This document shows, one piece after another, positions 27,822-35,506 of a DNA stretch of 64,000 bases. Below the pieces are notes generated by a model, which saw only the letters and a program-made list of their open reading frames with translations, did not search any database and was not told the DNA's origin. Source of the DNA: a virus. The position numbers and the translations under genes are program-made. The stretch is from positions 1-64,000 of the IMG/VR virus record IMGVR_UViG_3300010389_000001, one strand, 5' to 3'. Each line of letters opens with the position of its first letter. Positions within the stretch are counted from its first letter, which is position 1.

Positions 27822-29270
27822 ATGAATCCGATTGTCCAGTCTATGATGAATGCCTCCACCACTCTCAACGGTGGGGCAACAAACCTTTCTTCCAACAATC
27901 CCGTTGTTGATTTGTTTTTTCAGATCGGCGCTATGCGCGCGTGGTCGGAAGAGGCTATCATCCAGGCGTTTGAGCGTGCCTTCGCGTACAATCAAGCTCA
28001 AGCTCTAAAGGTTCTTTTCTGGGCGCGTGATATTCGCCAGGGCTCCGGTGAGCGCCGCACTTTCCGGGTTGTCTGCCGGCATCTCGCCCAGAATCATACC
28101 GAACTAATGAACGGCCTTATGCGGCTTATTCCCGAGTATGGCCGATGGGATGATTTGCTTTGCTTCATCAATCCAGAGGCCGAGAAGGCTCCATGTGAGG
28201 AGCAGGCTCTCTTTCTCATTGCTGATGCGCTTTACTCCGGTAACGCCCTGGCCGCGAAGTGGTGCCCGCGTGAACGCTCGTCTAAGCGCGCTCTCGCACG
28301 CAAGATTCGTAAGCATATGAGGCTATGTCCAAGGGAATACCGAAAGCTCCTTAGCTCTACGACTAAGGTTGTTGAGTCGCAGATGTGCGCGGGTGAATGG
28401 GATTCCATTAACTATGGGCATGTGCCTTCGCAGGCTATGTCTATTTATAAGAATGCCTTTGGTCGCCACTCCGAAGAGCGCTGGGCCGAATATCTAAAGG
28501 GACTTGCAAGCGGAACCGAAAAGGTTAATGCTGGAGCCATTTACCCGCATGAGATTATCGGAAAGTATATTTCCCAATATGAAAAGCGTCAGATCCCCGC
28601 TGTTTCGGAAGCTCAGTGGGCTGCTATGCCGAACTGGATGGAGAATAATCCTTACCGGATTCTGCCTGTTGTAGATACTTCTGGGTCAATGTATGGCAGC
28701 TACGCCGAATCCTCTTCCCTAAAGCCCATTCAAGTCTCTGTTGCTCTTGGTCTTTACATTGCTGAGCGTAACGAAGGTCCTTTCAAGGATTGCTTTGTTA
28801 CATTCTCTGAGAATCCGGCAATGCAATATGTGTATGGCGATAACCTAACGGACCGTGTAAATTCGGTATCGTCTGCCGATTGGGGCATGAATACAGATCT
28901 TTACCGCACTTTTGATGCTATCTTGAGCCATGCTCAGCGTGTACGCGCAGCGCATTATGACATGCCAAATGTTGTGCTCATTCTTTCGGATATGGAATTC
29001 GATGTGGGCGTGAGTGTAAACAAGACTGCCATGGAGCAAGCTCGGGAGCTATGGGCTCGTTCGGGCTATGAGTTTCCAAAGATTGTTTTCTGGAACCTCA
29101 ATGCGCGAGGAGGCAATGTTCCGGTTCTCTTCCGCGAAGATGGAACCGCTCTCGTCTCTGGCTTCTCCCCGGCAATTATGAAGTCTCTTCTTTCTGGAGA
29201 GAACTTTACTCCCGAAGGGATTATGCTTCAAACAATTGAGGGAGAGCGATACTCTCAAGTTTCTCTATAA
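27822..29270 (+). CDS. Ro60/DUF2828-like vWA protein
   Basis: 482 residues. The N-terminal half is helical, HEAT-like (RAFAYNQAQALKVLFWARDI, RQGSGERRTFRVV, YGRWDDLL) as in TROVE/DUF2828 proteins. The C-terminal von Willebrand A domain has MIDAS motif DTSGSM (about residues 284-289) and later TDLYRTFDAI and LILSDMEFD. Ro60 relatives ring around misfolded RNAs and bind Y RNAs; neighbouring tRNA and structured RNAs make an RNA role plausible. AGGAG precedes the ATG. Confidence 0.82.
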   Translation: MNPIVQSMMNASTTLNGGATNLSSNNPVVDLFFQIGAMRAWSEEAIIQAFERAFAYNQAQALKVLFWARDIRQGSGERRTFRVVCRHLAQNHTELMNGLMRLIPEYGRWDDLLCFINPEAEKAPCEEQALFLIADALYSGNALAAKWCPRERSSKRALARKIRKHMRLCPREYRKLLSSTTKVVESQMCAGEWDSINYGHVPSQAMSIYKNAFGRHSEERWAEYLKGLASGTEKVNAGAIYPHEIIGKYISQYEKRQIPAVSEAQWAAMPNWMENNPYRILPVVDTSGSMYGSYAESSSLKPIQVSVALGLYIAERNEGPFKDCFVTFSENPAMQYVYGDNLTDRVNSVSSADWGMNTDLYRTFDAILSHAQRVRAAHYDMPNVVLILSDMEFDVGVSVNKTAMEQARELWARSGYEFPKIVFWNLNARGGNVPVLFREDGTALVSGFSPAIMKSLLSGENFTPEGIMLQTIEGERYSQVSL

Positions 29271-29347
29271 AAAGATGCCAAGTCCTCCCGGGTGGCTATA
29301 GGGTTAATTGCACCCATCCACCGCCGGATTTTTCAAAAGGAGTTAAA

Positions 29348-29881
29348 ATGACCGCCGTTGATAATAAAGCTTGGTATGCTGTTCGAGTTCTTTCCGGAAC
29401 CGAGAATAAAGTAAAGTCCGCCATTTCTGTTGCGGCTGGACTAAAGGGTTTGGATAATCTCTTTGATGATATTCTTGTGGTTAATAAGGTCATTAAAACA
29501 TCGAAGAACAAGGAAACTACCGTAAATCTATATCCCGGATATATCTTTGTTAATGCTGACCTCAACAGCGAGGCAAGGCATGTTGTTTCTTCGACGAGAG
29601 GCGTTGTTGGGTTTGTTGGAAACCGAAGGAACCCTCCTCCAATGTCTCAGGCTGAAGTTGCGCGACTTCTAAAGGACGTTGGGATTCCAGATAGCAGCAA
29701 GCCGGCTGTTCCCACTTCTCTTTTCTCCGAAGGAGATTATGTCCGCGTCATTGGAACTGGGCTAGAGGGCCATGTAAAGAGACTTTCTAGCTCTGGAGAA
29801 AAGCTTGTTGTTACAACAAATCTTTTCGATCGCCCCGTGGATACCGAAGTTTCTCCGGACCAGATTCAGAAGATTTCATAG
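29348..29881 (+). CDS. nusG: NusG-family transcription elongation factor
   Basis: 177 residues. NGN domain: KAWYAVRVLSGTENKVKSAI ... ETTVNLYPGYIFVNADLNSE ... STRGVVGFVGNRRNPPPMSQ; C-terminal KOW: EGDYVRVIGTGLEGHVKRLS. The layout follows host NusG/RfaH (usual ~180). NusG binds the RNA polymerase clamp and modulates pausing and termination; a phage copy could retune elongation on phage operons or long structured RNAs. AAAAGGAG precedes the ATG. Followed by the promoter of the large RNA unit. Confidence 0.92.
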   Translation: MTAVDNKAWYAVRVLSGTENKVKSAISVAAGLKGLDNLFDDILVVNKVIKTSKNKETTVNLYPGYIFVNADLNSEARHVVSSTRGVVGFVGNRRNPPPMSQAEVARLLKDVGIPDSSKPAVPTSLFSEGDYVRVIGTGLEGHVKRLSSSGEKLVVTTNLFDRPVDTEVSPDQIQKIS

Positions 29882-29895
29882 TTCTTTTAAAAAAG

Positions 29896-29923
29896 TTGCA
29901 CCATATCCCAGTCCGGTTATAGG
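29896..29923 (+). promoter_or_regulatory. Conserved promoter, copy 22 (large RNA unit)
   Basis: TTGCAC, 16-bp spacer CATATCCCAGTCCGGT, TATAGG. The transcript begins about 50 nt before tRNA-Lys. Confidence 0.87.
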
Positions 29924-29974
29924 TAGGTAGGGAGCGGGGCGTCAGATAAAACAATTTTTCATTCCGTATCCTTC

Positions 29975-30047
29975 GGGCCTATAGCTCAATTGGCAGAGCA
30001 CCGGACTCTTAATCTGTAGGTTCCAGGTTCAAGCCCTGGTGGGCCCA
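29975..30047 (+). tRNA. tRNA-Lys (anticodon CTT)
   Basis: Acceptor GGGCCTA/TGGGCCC, D-arm GCTC/GAGC, anticodon loop CTCTTAA (CTT), T-arm CCAGG-TTCAAGC-CCTGG. No CCA encoded. A phage LysRS is encoded at 47308. Confidence 0.9.
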
Positions 30048-30560
30048 CTCCCCTCACTCAAGCGTACCTATCTCTATTAGCAAACTGGCTGGAGATTAAT
30101 TACCTTCTGCAAGGTTCGAATCCTCGCTGTGAAAAAGATAGGTTGAGGCTATAATATTTAAGACTATAAAATGGAAAAGTAAGGTGAGCCTGGGAAGGCT
30201 CTATCCAGCCTGAAAAATGCCATACAAATGGTCGCCTTTTAGATTATAGAAAAGCGTATGCTCACCACCAACATAGGGTCCGGACTACAGAGAGTGGCTT
30301 TCTCATAAGCCACTCTCTGTAAGACACCCGTGAGCGGGTCGCGCTAATGATGTTGGAAACTAGAGGGAAGTAGGGACTTCGTGCGCCCGAATAACAATAG
30401 ACGTTACTGCCTCGCTTAAATCCAGTACCTCTTATGGTGAAACAATCGGTTCCAGCTATAGCTGGCGTGAAATCTGGAGAGCGGTTATTGATCTTGGGAC
30501 CGCACCCCGCTGGCACACCGGGTAAAGTGTGCCAACCCAAAAATATGATAGTCATTCCTA
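30048..30560 (+). ncRNA. Candidate large structured non-coding RNA
   Basis: About 500 nt without a credible ORF between tRNA-Lys and tRNA-Asn. Nested stems seen: CCTCA+ACCTATCT / AGATAGGT+TGAGG; GGTGAGC/GCTCACC; CCAACAT/ATGTTGG enclosing the perfect 14-bp TACAGAGAGTGGCT stem and ACCCG-TGAG-CGGGT; GAAGT/ACTTC; CCAGC-TATA-GCTGG; GCGGT/ACCGC; and the 30512 hairpin. A T-loop-like AAGGTTCGAATCC lies inside. The context (tRNA array of a large phage) recalls giant ornate RNAs such as GOLLD or ROOL, but I could not test homology. Confidence 0.72.
30512..30533 (+). other. Conserved hairpin at the end of the large RNA
   Basis: GGCACAC-CGGGTAAA-GTGTGCC, within 29 bases identical to 17815-17843. Confidence 0.75.
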
Positions 30561-30633
30561 TTTTTTTGCGTATAATGTTTTTGCATTAATCTTGATGCCC
30601 CTTAGCTCAGCTTTGGTTAGAGCAGCGGACTGT

Positions 30634-31477
30634 CGCGAAAATGGCAGCTTTAAGGAGAAACTCTTAAAGAAAACCAATCAAATTCGGGGAACCCTTTAAA
30701 ATGGCAATCCCGAGCCAAGCCTCAAAAGAGGAAGGTGTAGAGACTATTTTCTAAATAATTAAAACCTCATCTAGAATGAAGGAAGGAACAATGACAACTA
30801 AACGAGCAAAAAGTCTTTTGTTAGCTATGTCTATCGGTGATGGGTCTGTCCGTAAAGATAGACCAGAGCTTCAAATTGGGCATAGTATAAAGCAAAAAGA
30901 TTTTTGTGAAGAAAAAGCAAAATTGCTTGGAGAATGTTTGGAGCGAAACATTAATACCCGCATAAAAACATATGGCGGATATGATTGTATTCGGTTTAGC
31001 GTTACTCATCCATATTTGAAATTTGTTAGAAAGTGGTTATATAAAAATAATCAAAAAACTCTTAACATTAAAGTGTTGAGAAGACTAACAGATGAAGCAA
31101 TTGCTATTTGGTATATGGACGATGGAAGTCTTTATACTAAAAAAAGAAATGGAATACCTCACGCATTTGAGCTTGTTATTTCAACTTGCTGTCCTACAGT
31201 AGAAGAAGCGCAAACAATTTGTGACTTCTTTTATGAAAGATATGAAGTTAAAATGACGATCAAGAAAATGAAAGGAAGATTTTCCGTTCGCTGTGGAACG
31301 CAAAATGCTCGTAAGTTGATACCTATTCTAGAACCTTATTGTATGTCTGGAATGGAATATAAGTTCAAACCAATTTTAGAAAACTAGACGGTTGGCACCT
31401 AAACAGATAAAGCTGTAGGTGATGGGATAGTCCAGACCACAAACAATTTAATTGGCAGTGAAAACTGTAGTGGTAAG
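30634..31477 (+). ncRNA. Group I intron in tRNA-Asn
   Basis: 844 nt. Core: CGGGGAACC then GGCAATCCCGAGC, close to the T4 td intron blocks; P7 strands GACTAT (about 30747) and ATAGTC (about 31427); 3' end GTAGTGGTAAG. The endonuclease ORF lies between P7 5' and P3/P8 sequence. Confidence 0.85.
30791..31387 (+). CDS. LAGLIDADG homing endonuclease
   Basis: 198 residues from ATG 30791 (GGAAGGA upstream; an in-frame ATG at 30776 is possible). Two LAGLIDADG-type motifs: LLLAMSIGDGSV near residue 10 and AIAIWYMDDGSL near residue 110, so a monomeric two-motif enzyme. Encoded inside the tRNA-Asn group I intron; it would cut the intronless tRNA-Asn site to home the intron and may also assist splicing. 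AT-rich compared with its flanks, as expected for an invading ORF. Confidence 0.9.
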   Translation: MTTKRAKSLLLAMSIGDGSVRKDRPELQIGHSIKQKDFCEEKAKLLGECLERNINTRIKTYGGYDCIRFSVTHPYLKFVRKWLYKNNQKTLNIKVLRRLTDEAIAIWYMDDGSLYTKKRNGIPHAFELVISTCCPTVEEAQTICDFFYERYEVKMTIKKMKGRFSVRCGTQNARKLIPILEPYCMSGMEYKFKPILEN

Positions 31478-31551
31478 TAATCCGCGTGTCCTCGGTTCGA
31501 GTCCGAGAGGGGCAGCCATCTATTTAGCGGGCTTACTCAGAGAGGAACAAA

Positions 31552-31725
31552 ATGTATGTTGTCGATATTTGGGACTCGAAGAACCGAGCCGAAGCCGGCC
31601 CGCACTGGGTTACCGGAAAAGATCTAAGTTTGAAGGAAGCGCTTAATAAAGCAAAGAAGTGGGTTGAGGAATCTGATACCCCGGCTATTTATGAGGTTAT
31701 GTACCGAATTGTTGGATGCCTCTAG
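31552..31725 (+). CDS. Hypothetical small protein
   Basis: 57 residues: strand (YVVDIWDSKNRAEAGPHWVT), helix (KEALNKAKKWVEESD), strand (AIYEVMYRIVG), a compact alpha/beta unit. AGAGGAA precedes the ATG. Probably cotranscribed with tRNA-Asn. Confidence 0.65.
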   Translation: MYVVDIWDSKNRAEAGPHWVTGKDLSLKEALNKAKKWVEESDTPAIYEVMYRIVGCL

Positions 31726-31733
31726 GAGAAGTT

Positions 31734-31865
31734 TTGAGTGAAGAACCTCCCACTTATTGGGAATCTTTAATTGCCGGACTAACAATGACCAAGGAAGATT
31801 GGAAGGCCATTCGAAGTTTGGTGCTAATTATTTTATTTGTTTTAACAATGATTTTCTTTGTTTAA
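31734..31865 (+). CDS. Small C-tail membrane protein
   Basis: 43 residues from TTG 31734 (AGGAG 6 bp upstream, overlapping the previous stop). Polar N-terminus and a C-terminal TM helix (RSLVLIILFVLTMIFFV). No family recognised. Confidence 0.55.
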   Translation: MSEEPPTYWESLIAGLTMTKEDWKAIRSLVLIILFVLTMIFFV

Positions 31866-31881
31866 ATGATTGGAGGCTTAA

Positions 31882-32067
31882 ATGGGTCTTGACTTTTTTC
31901 AGACTAGAATGGGGCTCACTCTATTTGAGCGAGACGTTCCAGAATTCCTAAGGTTGCTAGAAAGAATTGCCGACGAGCTTAAGCGCAGCAATGATCTAAA
32001 GGAAGAGGGGATGGAAACTGGAACCAAGCGTTCCTTTCGCGGAACCCTTACTGGCGTTGATTATTAA
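31882..32067 (+). CDS. Hypothetical small protein
   Basis: 61 residues: LDFFQTRMGLTLFERDVPEF then a helix (LLERIADELKRSNDLKEE). TGGAGG precedes the ATG. Third gene in a short run after tRNA-Asn. Possibly a leucine-rich dimerisation helix; no family recognised. Confidence 0.62.
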   Translation: MGLDFFQTRMGLTLFERDVPEFLRLLERIADELKRSNDLKEEGMETGTKRSFRGTLTGVDY

Positions 32068-32076
32068 CAAAGCTTT

Positions 32077-32149
32077 CTGGACGTAGAACAGGGGATGATT
32101 CGCCGCTTTTGGGAAGCGGAGCACGCAAGTTCGATTCTTGCCGTTCAGA
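32077..32149 (+). tRNA. tRNA-Pro (anticodon TGG)
   Basis: Acceptor CTGGACG/CGTTCAG (one G-T), anticodon arm CCGCT-TTTGGGA-AGCGG, T-arm GCAAG-TTCGATT-CTTGC, discriminator A, no CCA encoded. The D-arm is irregular. Confidence 0.82.
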
Positions 32150-32172
32150 TCATTCTATTGATAGGTTGCTTT

Positions 32173-32376
32173 ATGACCAATCTTTTAAAAGAAACTTTAT
32201 TCTTATCCGATGGCGATACAATTAAGTATAAGCCAACGGGACAGATTGGTATTATAATAAGAGAGCATAATCCTGGCGACTCTGCCGAATCTAGCTATGA
32301 GCTAAAGTTATTGGATCCAGACAAAAAGATTTGGGCTTCCGAGTGCGATATTGAGCTTTTATTTGCCGTGGGCTGA
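32173..32376 (+). CDS. Hypothetical small protein
   Basis: 67 residues; beta-rich (DGDTIKYKPTGQIGIIIREH, then YELKLLDPDKKIWASECDIE), resembling a small SH3/KOW-like barrel. Start at ATG 32173 after tRNA-Pro. The following alanine-rich gene starts 2 bp after its stop. Confidence 0.6.
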   Translation: MTNLLKETLFLSDGDTIKYKPTGQIGIIIREHNPGDSAESSYELKLLDPDKKIWASECDIELLFAVG

Positions 32377-32378
32377 TT

Positions 32379-32912
32379 ATGCTAACCTTAGATTCCTTAA
32401 ATCCAGATAAGCCTCTCTCTGTTTTTCTTGCAATTGGCTTTGCAGAGAAAGCCTTCCCGGTTTGGGAAAAAGAATATCCTGAGGATATGAGGCCGAGAAG
32501 GGCAATCGAAGCAGCTAAGGAGTGGCTAAAGAATCCCTCTGCTGCTGCTGCTAATGATGCTCGTGCTGCTTCTGCTGCTTCTGCTGCTTCTGCTTCTGCT
32601 GCTGATGCTGCTGATGCTGCTAATGCTGCTTATGATGCTGCTGCTTATGCTGCTTATGCTGCTGATGCTGCTGCTTATGCTGCTGCTTCTGCTGCTTCTG
32701 CTGCTAATGCTGCTTATGCTGCTGCTTATGCTGCTGCTTTAGTAGTAGATAAAGAAATCTTAATCCACGAAGTAATCTTAGAAAACCTAGACTGGATTCT
32801 GCAATATAAAATAGAGAATGAACAAAGCTTTGCTCAACCAGAGTTGGTCTTTGATTACTTAACCGAAGAACAAAAGCAGAGTTTTCTGTTTAATTTAGAT
32901 GCGGTGGCCTAA
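32379..32912 (+). CDS. Alanine-rich repeat protein, paralogue 1 (Imm5-like)
   Basis: 177 residues. N-terminus LNPDKPLSVFLAIGFAEKAF, then PVWEKEYPEDMRPRRAIEAAKEW; a central tract of Ala with Tyr/Ser/Asp/Asn coded by near-pure GCT repeats (32539-32737); C-terminus EQKQSFLFNLDAVA. The W-E-K-x-x-P-x-D-x-RP-x-x-AIEAA start followed by an Ala/Tyr helix array matches proteins called putative immunity protein (Imm5-like). Paralogues at 44419, 46598 and, distantly, 54922. The repeat tract is prone to slippage. Confidence 0.75.
   Translation: MLTLDSLNPDKPLSVFLAIGFAEKAFPVWEKEYPEDMRPRRAIEAAKEWLKNPSAAAANDARAASAASAASASAADAADAANAAYDAAAYAAYAADAAAYAAASAASAANAAYAAAYAAALVVDKEILIHEVILENLDWILQYKIENEQSFAQPELVFDYLTEEQKQSFLFNLDAVA
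32539..32737 (+). repeat. GCT trinucleotide-rich tract
   Basis: About 200 bp of GCT codons interrupted by TAT, GAT, TCT and AAT within the alanine-rich gene. Long enough for replication slippage; changes of 3n keep the frame. Confidence 0.9.
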
Positions 32913-32947
32913 TTCTAATAATAAAACCATTCGGGGTAGAGGTAATT

Positions 32948-33172
32948 ATGGATCAGGTCATAGGATATATACTAGTTGTTGGTTTCTCATTAGCTTTATC
33001 TACAAGTTTTCTTCTTCATGTTTTTGGTTATCTATACGAAAAGCATAAGGATTATACCAGCGGGCACGTTGAGGAGAGAAAGAACTTTAAGTTGCTTCAG
33101 GGTGGCGTTCGCACTCCACGCGAGGTTGCCGAAGCCAGTTGCGATTCATGTTCCTGCGGCAAGCATAAATAA
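32948..33172 (+). CDS. Small membrane protein with Cys-rich tail
   Basis: 74 residues: N-terminal TM helix (VIGYILVVGFSLALSTSFLL), a charged segment, and a C-terminal SCDSCSCGKHK. GAGGTAATT precedes the ATG. The tail could bind metal; no family recognised. Confidence 0.58.
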   Translation: MDQVIGYILVVGFSLALSTSFLLHVFGYLYEKHKDYTSGHVEERKNFKLLQGGVRTPREVAEASCDSCSCGKHK

Positions 33173-33209
33173 TGACGATGAATCTCATTATTTGAGAGAG
33201 CCCCCCGAC

Positions 33210-33225
33210 GGGCAAAATATTTACA
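33210..33225 (+). repeat. 16-bp word
   Basis: Forward copy between 32948 and 33283 genes. Confidence 0.85.
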
Positions 33226-33282
33226 TTCATTTCTGCTAATAATTTAAGGCTATTTTGAATAACCACTTTTAGGGAGAATAAA

Positions 33283-34053
33283 ATGCTAAAAGATTTAATT
33301 AAAGTATCCAACTCCTTGGATTCAAAGGGCTTCCGGAAAGAAGCTGATGAGTTAGATAGAATTATAAGAAAGCTTGCTCAGGACGTTGGCTACCCCGGCG
33401 GACTGAATATGGAGAACCGATTTGTAGAAATGCCCACTCTTGAGATTGCTACACCTCCAAAGGGAATGTTCCTAATACCTGGTGATAAGACTTATGGCTA
33501 TGTAATGGATGAGGGAAATGCATCTTATACTGCTTATAAGCTGCCAAGAACGAATATAAATGAGACCAATAGATATATAAAGCTTAAGTCAGGGCTTACT
33601 GCAAATCTGGAAGATAGAGTTCTTCCGGCGGCCGGCATTACGACCCCCATGAAAGAGCACCCAGGGAATGTCGACGAGATACCCATGACAAGGTCGGATG
33701 AGGAAGAGGCATCAACTCCTGAGGTTGATGATCCTTATCTTGCATCAAAGCTTAGACCACTCCTAGAGGCAGTCGAGGCTCAGTATGGCGATGCTCTCAG
33801 GATCCCCGAGGATAATAAAAACGTTAAACAAATTGCAGCCCTTCTAGGCAAGGAGCGCCTTGATATATGGAGAGGAATCTCTACTGCTAAGCTAAAGAGA
33901 ATTGTTGAAAAAGCTATCCGCAAAGCCGAAAAGAGCAATGCTTCAGACGATGCTCTTTTCGCCGAAGCTTCAAGAAAAGAAAAGAGAATCTCCAAGATTG
34001 CTTCTCTTCTATCCGGCGAGTTTAATGGATTGGCAAAGTCTGTAAGGCGATAA
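33283..34053 (+). CDS. N-module protein (33.3 kb)
   Basis: 256 residues. Module LKDLIKVSNSLDSKGFRKEA plus DELDRIIRKLAQDVG at the N-terminus, then a Pro/Met-containing middle and a C-terminal helical region (RLDIWRGISTAKLKRIVEKA) that could be a second helical domain. No known catalytic motif. GGGAG precedes the ATG. It is isolated from the 36-43 kb group but built the same way. Confidence 0.7.
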   Translation: MLKDLIKVSNSLDSKGFRKEADELDRIIRKLAQDVGYPGGLNMENRFVEMPTLEIATPPKGMFLIPGDKTYGYVMDEGNASYTAYKLPRTNINETNRYIKLKSGLTANLEDRVLPAAGITTPMKEHPGNVDEIPMTRSDEEEASTPEVDDPYLASKLRPLLEAVEAQYGDALRIPEDNKNVKQIAALLGKERLDIWRGISTAKLKRIVEKAIRKAEKSNASDDALFAEASRKEKRISKIASLLSGEFNGLAKSVRR

Positions 34054-34056
34054 TCC

Positions 34057-34072
34057 GGGCAAAATATTTACA
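34057..34072 (+). repeat. 16-bp word
   Basis: Forward copy just after the 33283 gene. Confidence 0.85.
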
Positions 34073-34088
34073 TTTCTAAATAAAGGTT

Positions 34089-34124
34089 CCCCTCTCAGCA
34101 GATTACTGAGAGGGGTTTTCTTTT
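34089..34124. terminator. Bidirectional terminator
   Basis: CCCCTCTCAG-CAGATTA-CTGAGAGGGG then TTTTCTTTT; lies between convergent genes. Confidence 0.85.
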
Positions 34125-34140
34125 GTTACCCCGACTTATA

Positions 34141-34569
34141 TCAGTCTTCGTCAGACTCCTCCGGAGCAACAGAAGCTCCAGCCGATTGAACTGCCTCAAC
34201 CGTAGAAGCAAGAAGAGAAATAACTTCCTCAAAAGCATCCAGCGGAATTCGAGCGGGCTTAGCTCCCTTGCCACTACGCACCCGGAATGAAACCACTCCG
34301 CCCTCACAGCCAATCGTAGAGCGGATTGTATCGGTCACAGAGGGTTCGGTAGCCTCAGACTCAAAGCCGGCCTCCACGAAGCTCTGAAGGCATTCAACAG
34401 CTTCAGCAAATTGGGAAACAGGAATAACTTGAGCGCCAGTCCCCTTGCCACGATTCGTAGCAAAAGAAACAACAGGCTGACCCGAATCATCGAGAGAAAC
34501 AGACATAGTGGAGCGAACAACCTGAATGGGAGACTCAGTGTTATCGGAACCAAAGATTGCGGTAGACAT
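34141..34569 (-). CDS. Repeat-domain protein, paralogue C (minus strand)
   Basis: 142 residues from the ATG at 34569 (AAAGGAAAG upstream). Same two-fold structure as 11382 and 17372: VSFATNRGKGTGAQVIPV and VSFRVRSGKGAKPARIPL, with acidic helices and an acidic end (APEESDED). Own minus-strand promoter copy and a bidirectional terminator. Its presence in the AT-rich half ties the two compositional zones to one genome. Confidence 0.74.
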   Translation of the reverse strand: MSTAIFGSDNTESPIQVVRSTMSVSLDDSGQPVVSFATNRGKGTGAQVIPVSQFAEAVECLQSFVEAGFESEATEPSVTDTIRSTIGCEGGVVSFRVRSGKGAKPARIPLDAFEEVISLLASTVEAVQSAGASVAPEESDED

Positions 34570-34611
34570 ATTTTCTTTCCTTTTTAGGGGGGCGGGACCA
34601 TCCCACACCAC

Positions 34612-34639
34612 CCCATAACCGAGCTAGGATATAGGGCAA
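34612..34639 (-). promoter_or_regulatory. Conserved promoter, minus copy (paralogue C)
   Basis: Minus strand TTGCCC, 16-bp spacer TATATCCTAGCTCGGT, TATGGG. Confidence 0.83.
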
Positions 34640-34945
34640 GAAATTTTTTATTTTCATTAGAGAAGGATCTGACAGCTCATTACTCCGCCCAAGGAATCAA
34701 AGGAATTATAATAAAAATAATTTTTATTATAATTCCCGCAGACCGGGCACCCCGGGGCAAAATGTTTACTTAGCCATCAAAAACTTCTTTAACTTTTTTT
34801 ACGAACTTATTACTCAGCCTTCTGCTAATAATTTATAATATCATGAGATTCAAGGAGTCTCCTTCAGGCTAACTTGGCCGAAGGCAAACTATTTACAAAG
34901 GAAATCATTCAGCCCCCCGTTAGCTGTCTGTAGGAGAAAACAAAA
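34640..34945. other. Gene-free stretch with palindrome and repeat words
   Basis: Contains an AT-rich palindrome (half-site GGAATTATAATAAAAA, about 34699-34736) and 16-bp words at 34755-34770 and 34882-34897. No gene; it separates the divergent paralogue C and the 34946 gene. Confidence 0.7.
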
Positions 34946-35488
34946 ATGATTAAAGATCTAATTCGTTTAGCTAACCATCTAGACTCTATTGGACTTCATA
35001 AAGAAGCCGATACTTTAGATAAAGTTGCAATTACACTTCAGCCGGATGAGGATTATAATGATGAAATAACAAATGCCGATCCGATAATAGATGCCGCAGA
35101 GAACCTTATAGCCAGGGTAGAGAGGGGCGCAGAAAATGATCCTGCCATCCTCGAAGATGAAAGAGCAAGAGAATCGGCTGGAGATCATCGTCTATATGCG
35201 AAACTATATGAGGAGCTAGAGAGCGGGATATTTAATCTGGCAAAGCATATGGTTGATTCTGGAGGGACAATAGAAGATGTAGCTAGCCAGCTAGAAGATT
35301 CAAAAGAAGGAAGCTTTGGTTATTATTTAGAAAAAGAAATAGTCGAAGAATATGTGCAGGCTCTTATAGATATTGCAAACAAACTCTTTAGAGAAGAGCT
35401 TCCCCCCTTCGAGCTTAAACCAGAGGTCCTAATATCAAAGGCGAATGAAGCTCTAATGTCCGAGCCTTTACCGGAAGCACCCTTCTAG
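34946..35488 (+). CDS. N-module protein (34.9 kb)
   Basis: 180 residues. Module IKDLIRLANHLDSIGLHKEA / DTLDKVAITLQ, then an acidic helical body (RLYAKLYEELESGIFNLAKH). No known domain. AGGAG precedes the ATG. A 16-bp word and a terminator follow. Confidence 0.7.
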   Translation: MIKDLIRLANHLDSIGLHKEADTLDKVAITLQPDEDYNDEITNADPIIDAAENLIARVERGAENDPAILEDERARESAGDHRLYAKLYEELESGIFNLAKHMVDSGGTIEDVASQLEDSKEGSFGYYLEKEIVEEYVQALIDIANKLFREELPPFELKPEVLISKANEALMSEPLPEAPF

Positions 35489-35506
35489 AAATAATCCCAA
35501 CCCCCA

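Larger units (their letters stand above)
30596..31518 (+). tRNA. tRNA-Asn (anticodon GTT), split by a group I intron
   Basis: Exon 1 30596-30633, exon 2 31478-31518. Joined: acceptor TGCCCCT/AGGGGCA, anticodon arm GCGGA-CTGTTAA-TCCGC, T-arm CTCGG-TTCGAGT-CCGAG, encoded GCCA end. The intron splits the anticodon between its second and third bases (GT^T). Exon 1 ends in T and the intron ends in G, the group I rule. Confidence 0.9.

Noticed and set aside
30090-30135. T-loop-like AAGGTTCGAATCC as a separate tRNA gene
   Set aside because: No matching acceptor or anticodon arm; kept as part of the large RNA.
30262-30555. Minus-strand ORF of 97 codons within the large RNA candidate
   Set aside because: No ribosome binding site or promoter, and it covers several strong RNA stems.
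32554-32742. Poly-leucine ORF in the GCT tract
   Set aside because: Frame-shifted reading of the alanine repeats.
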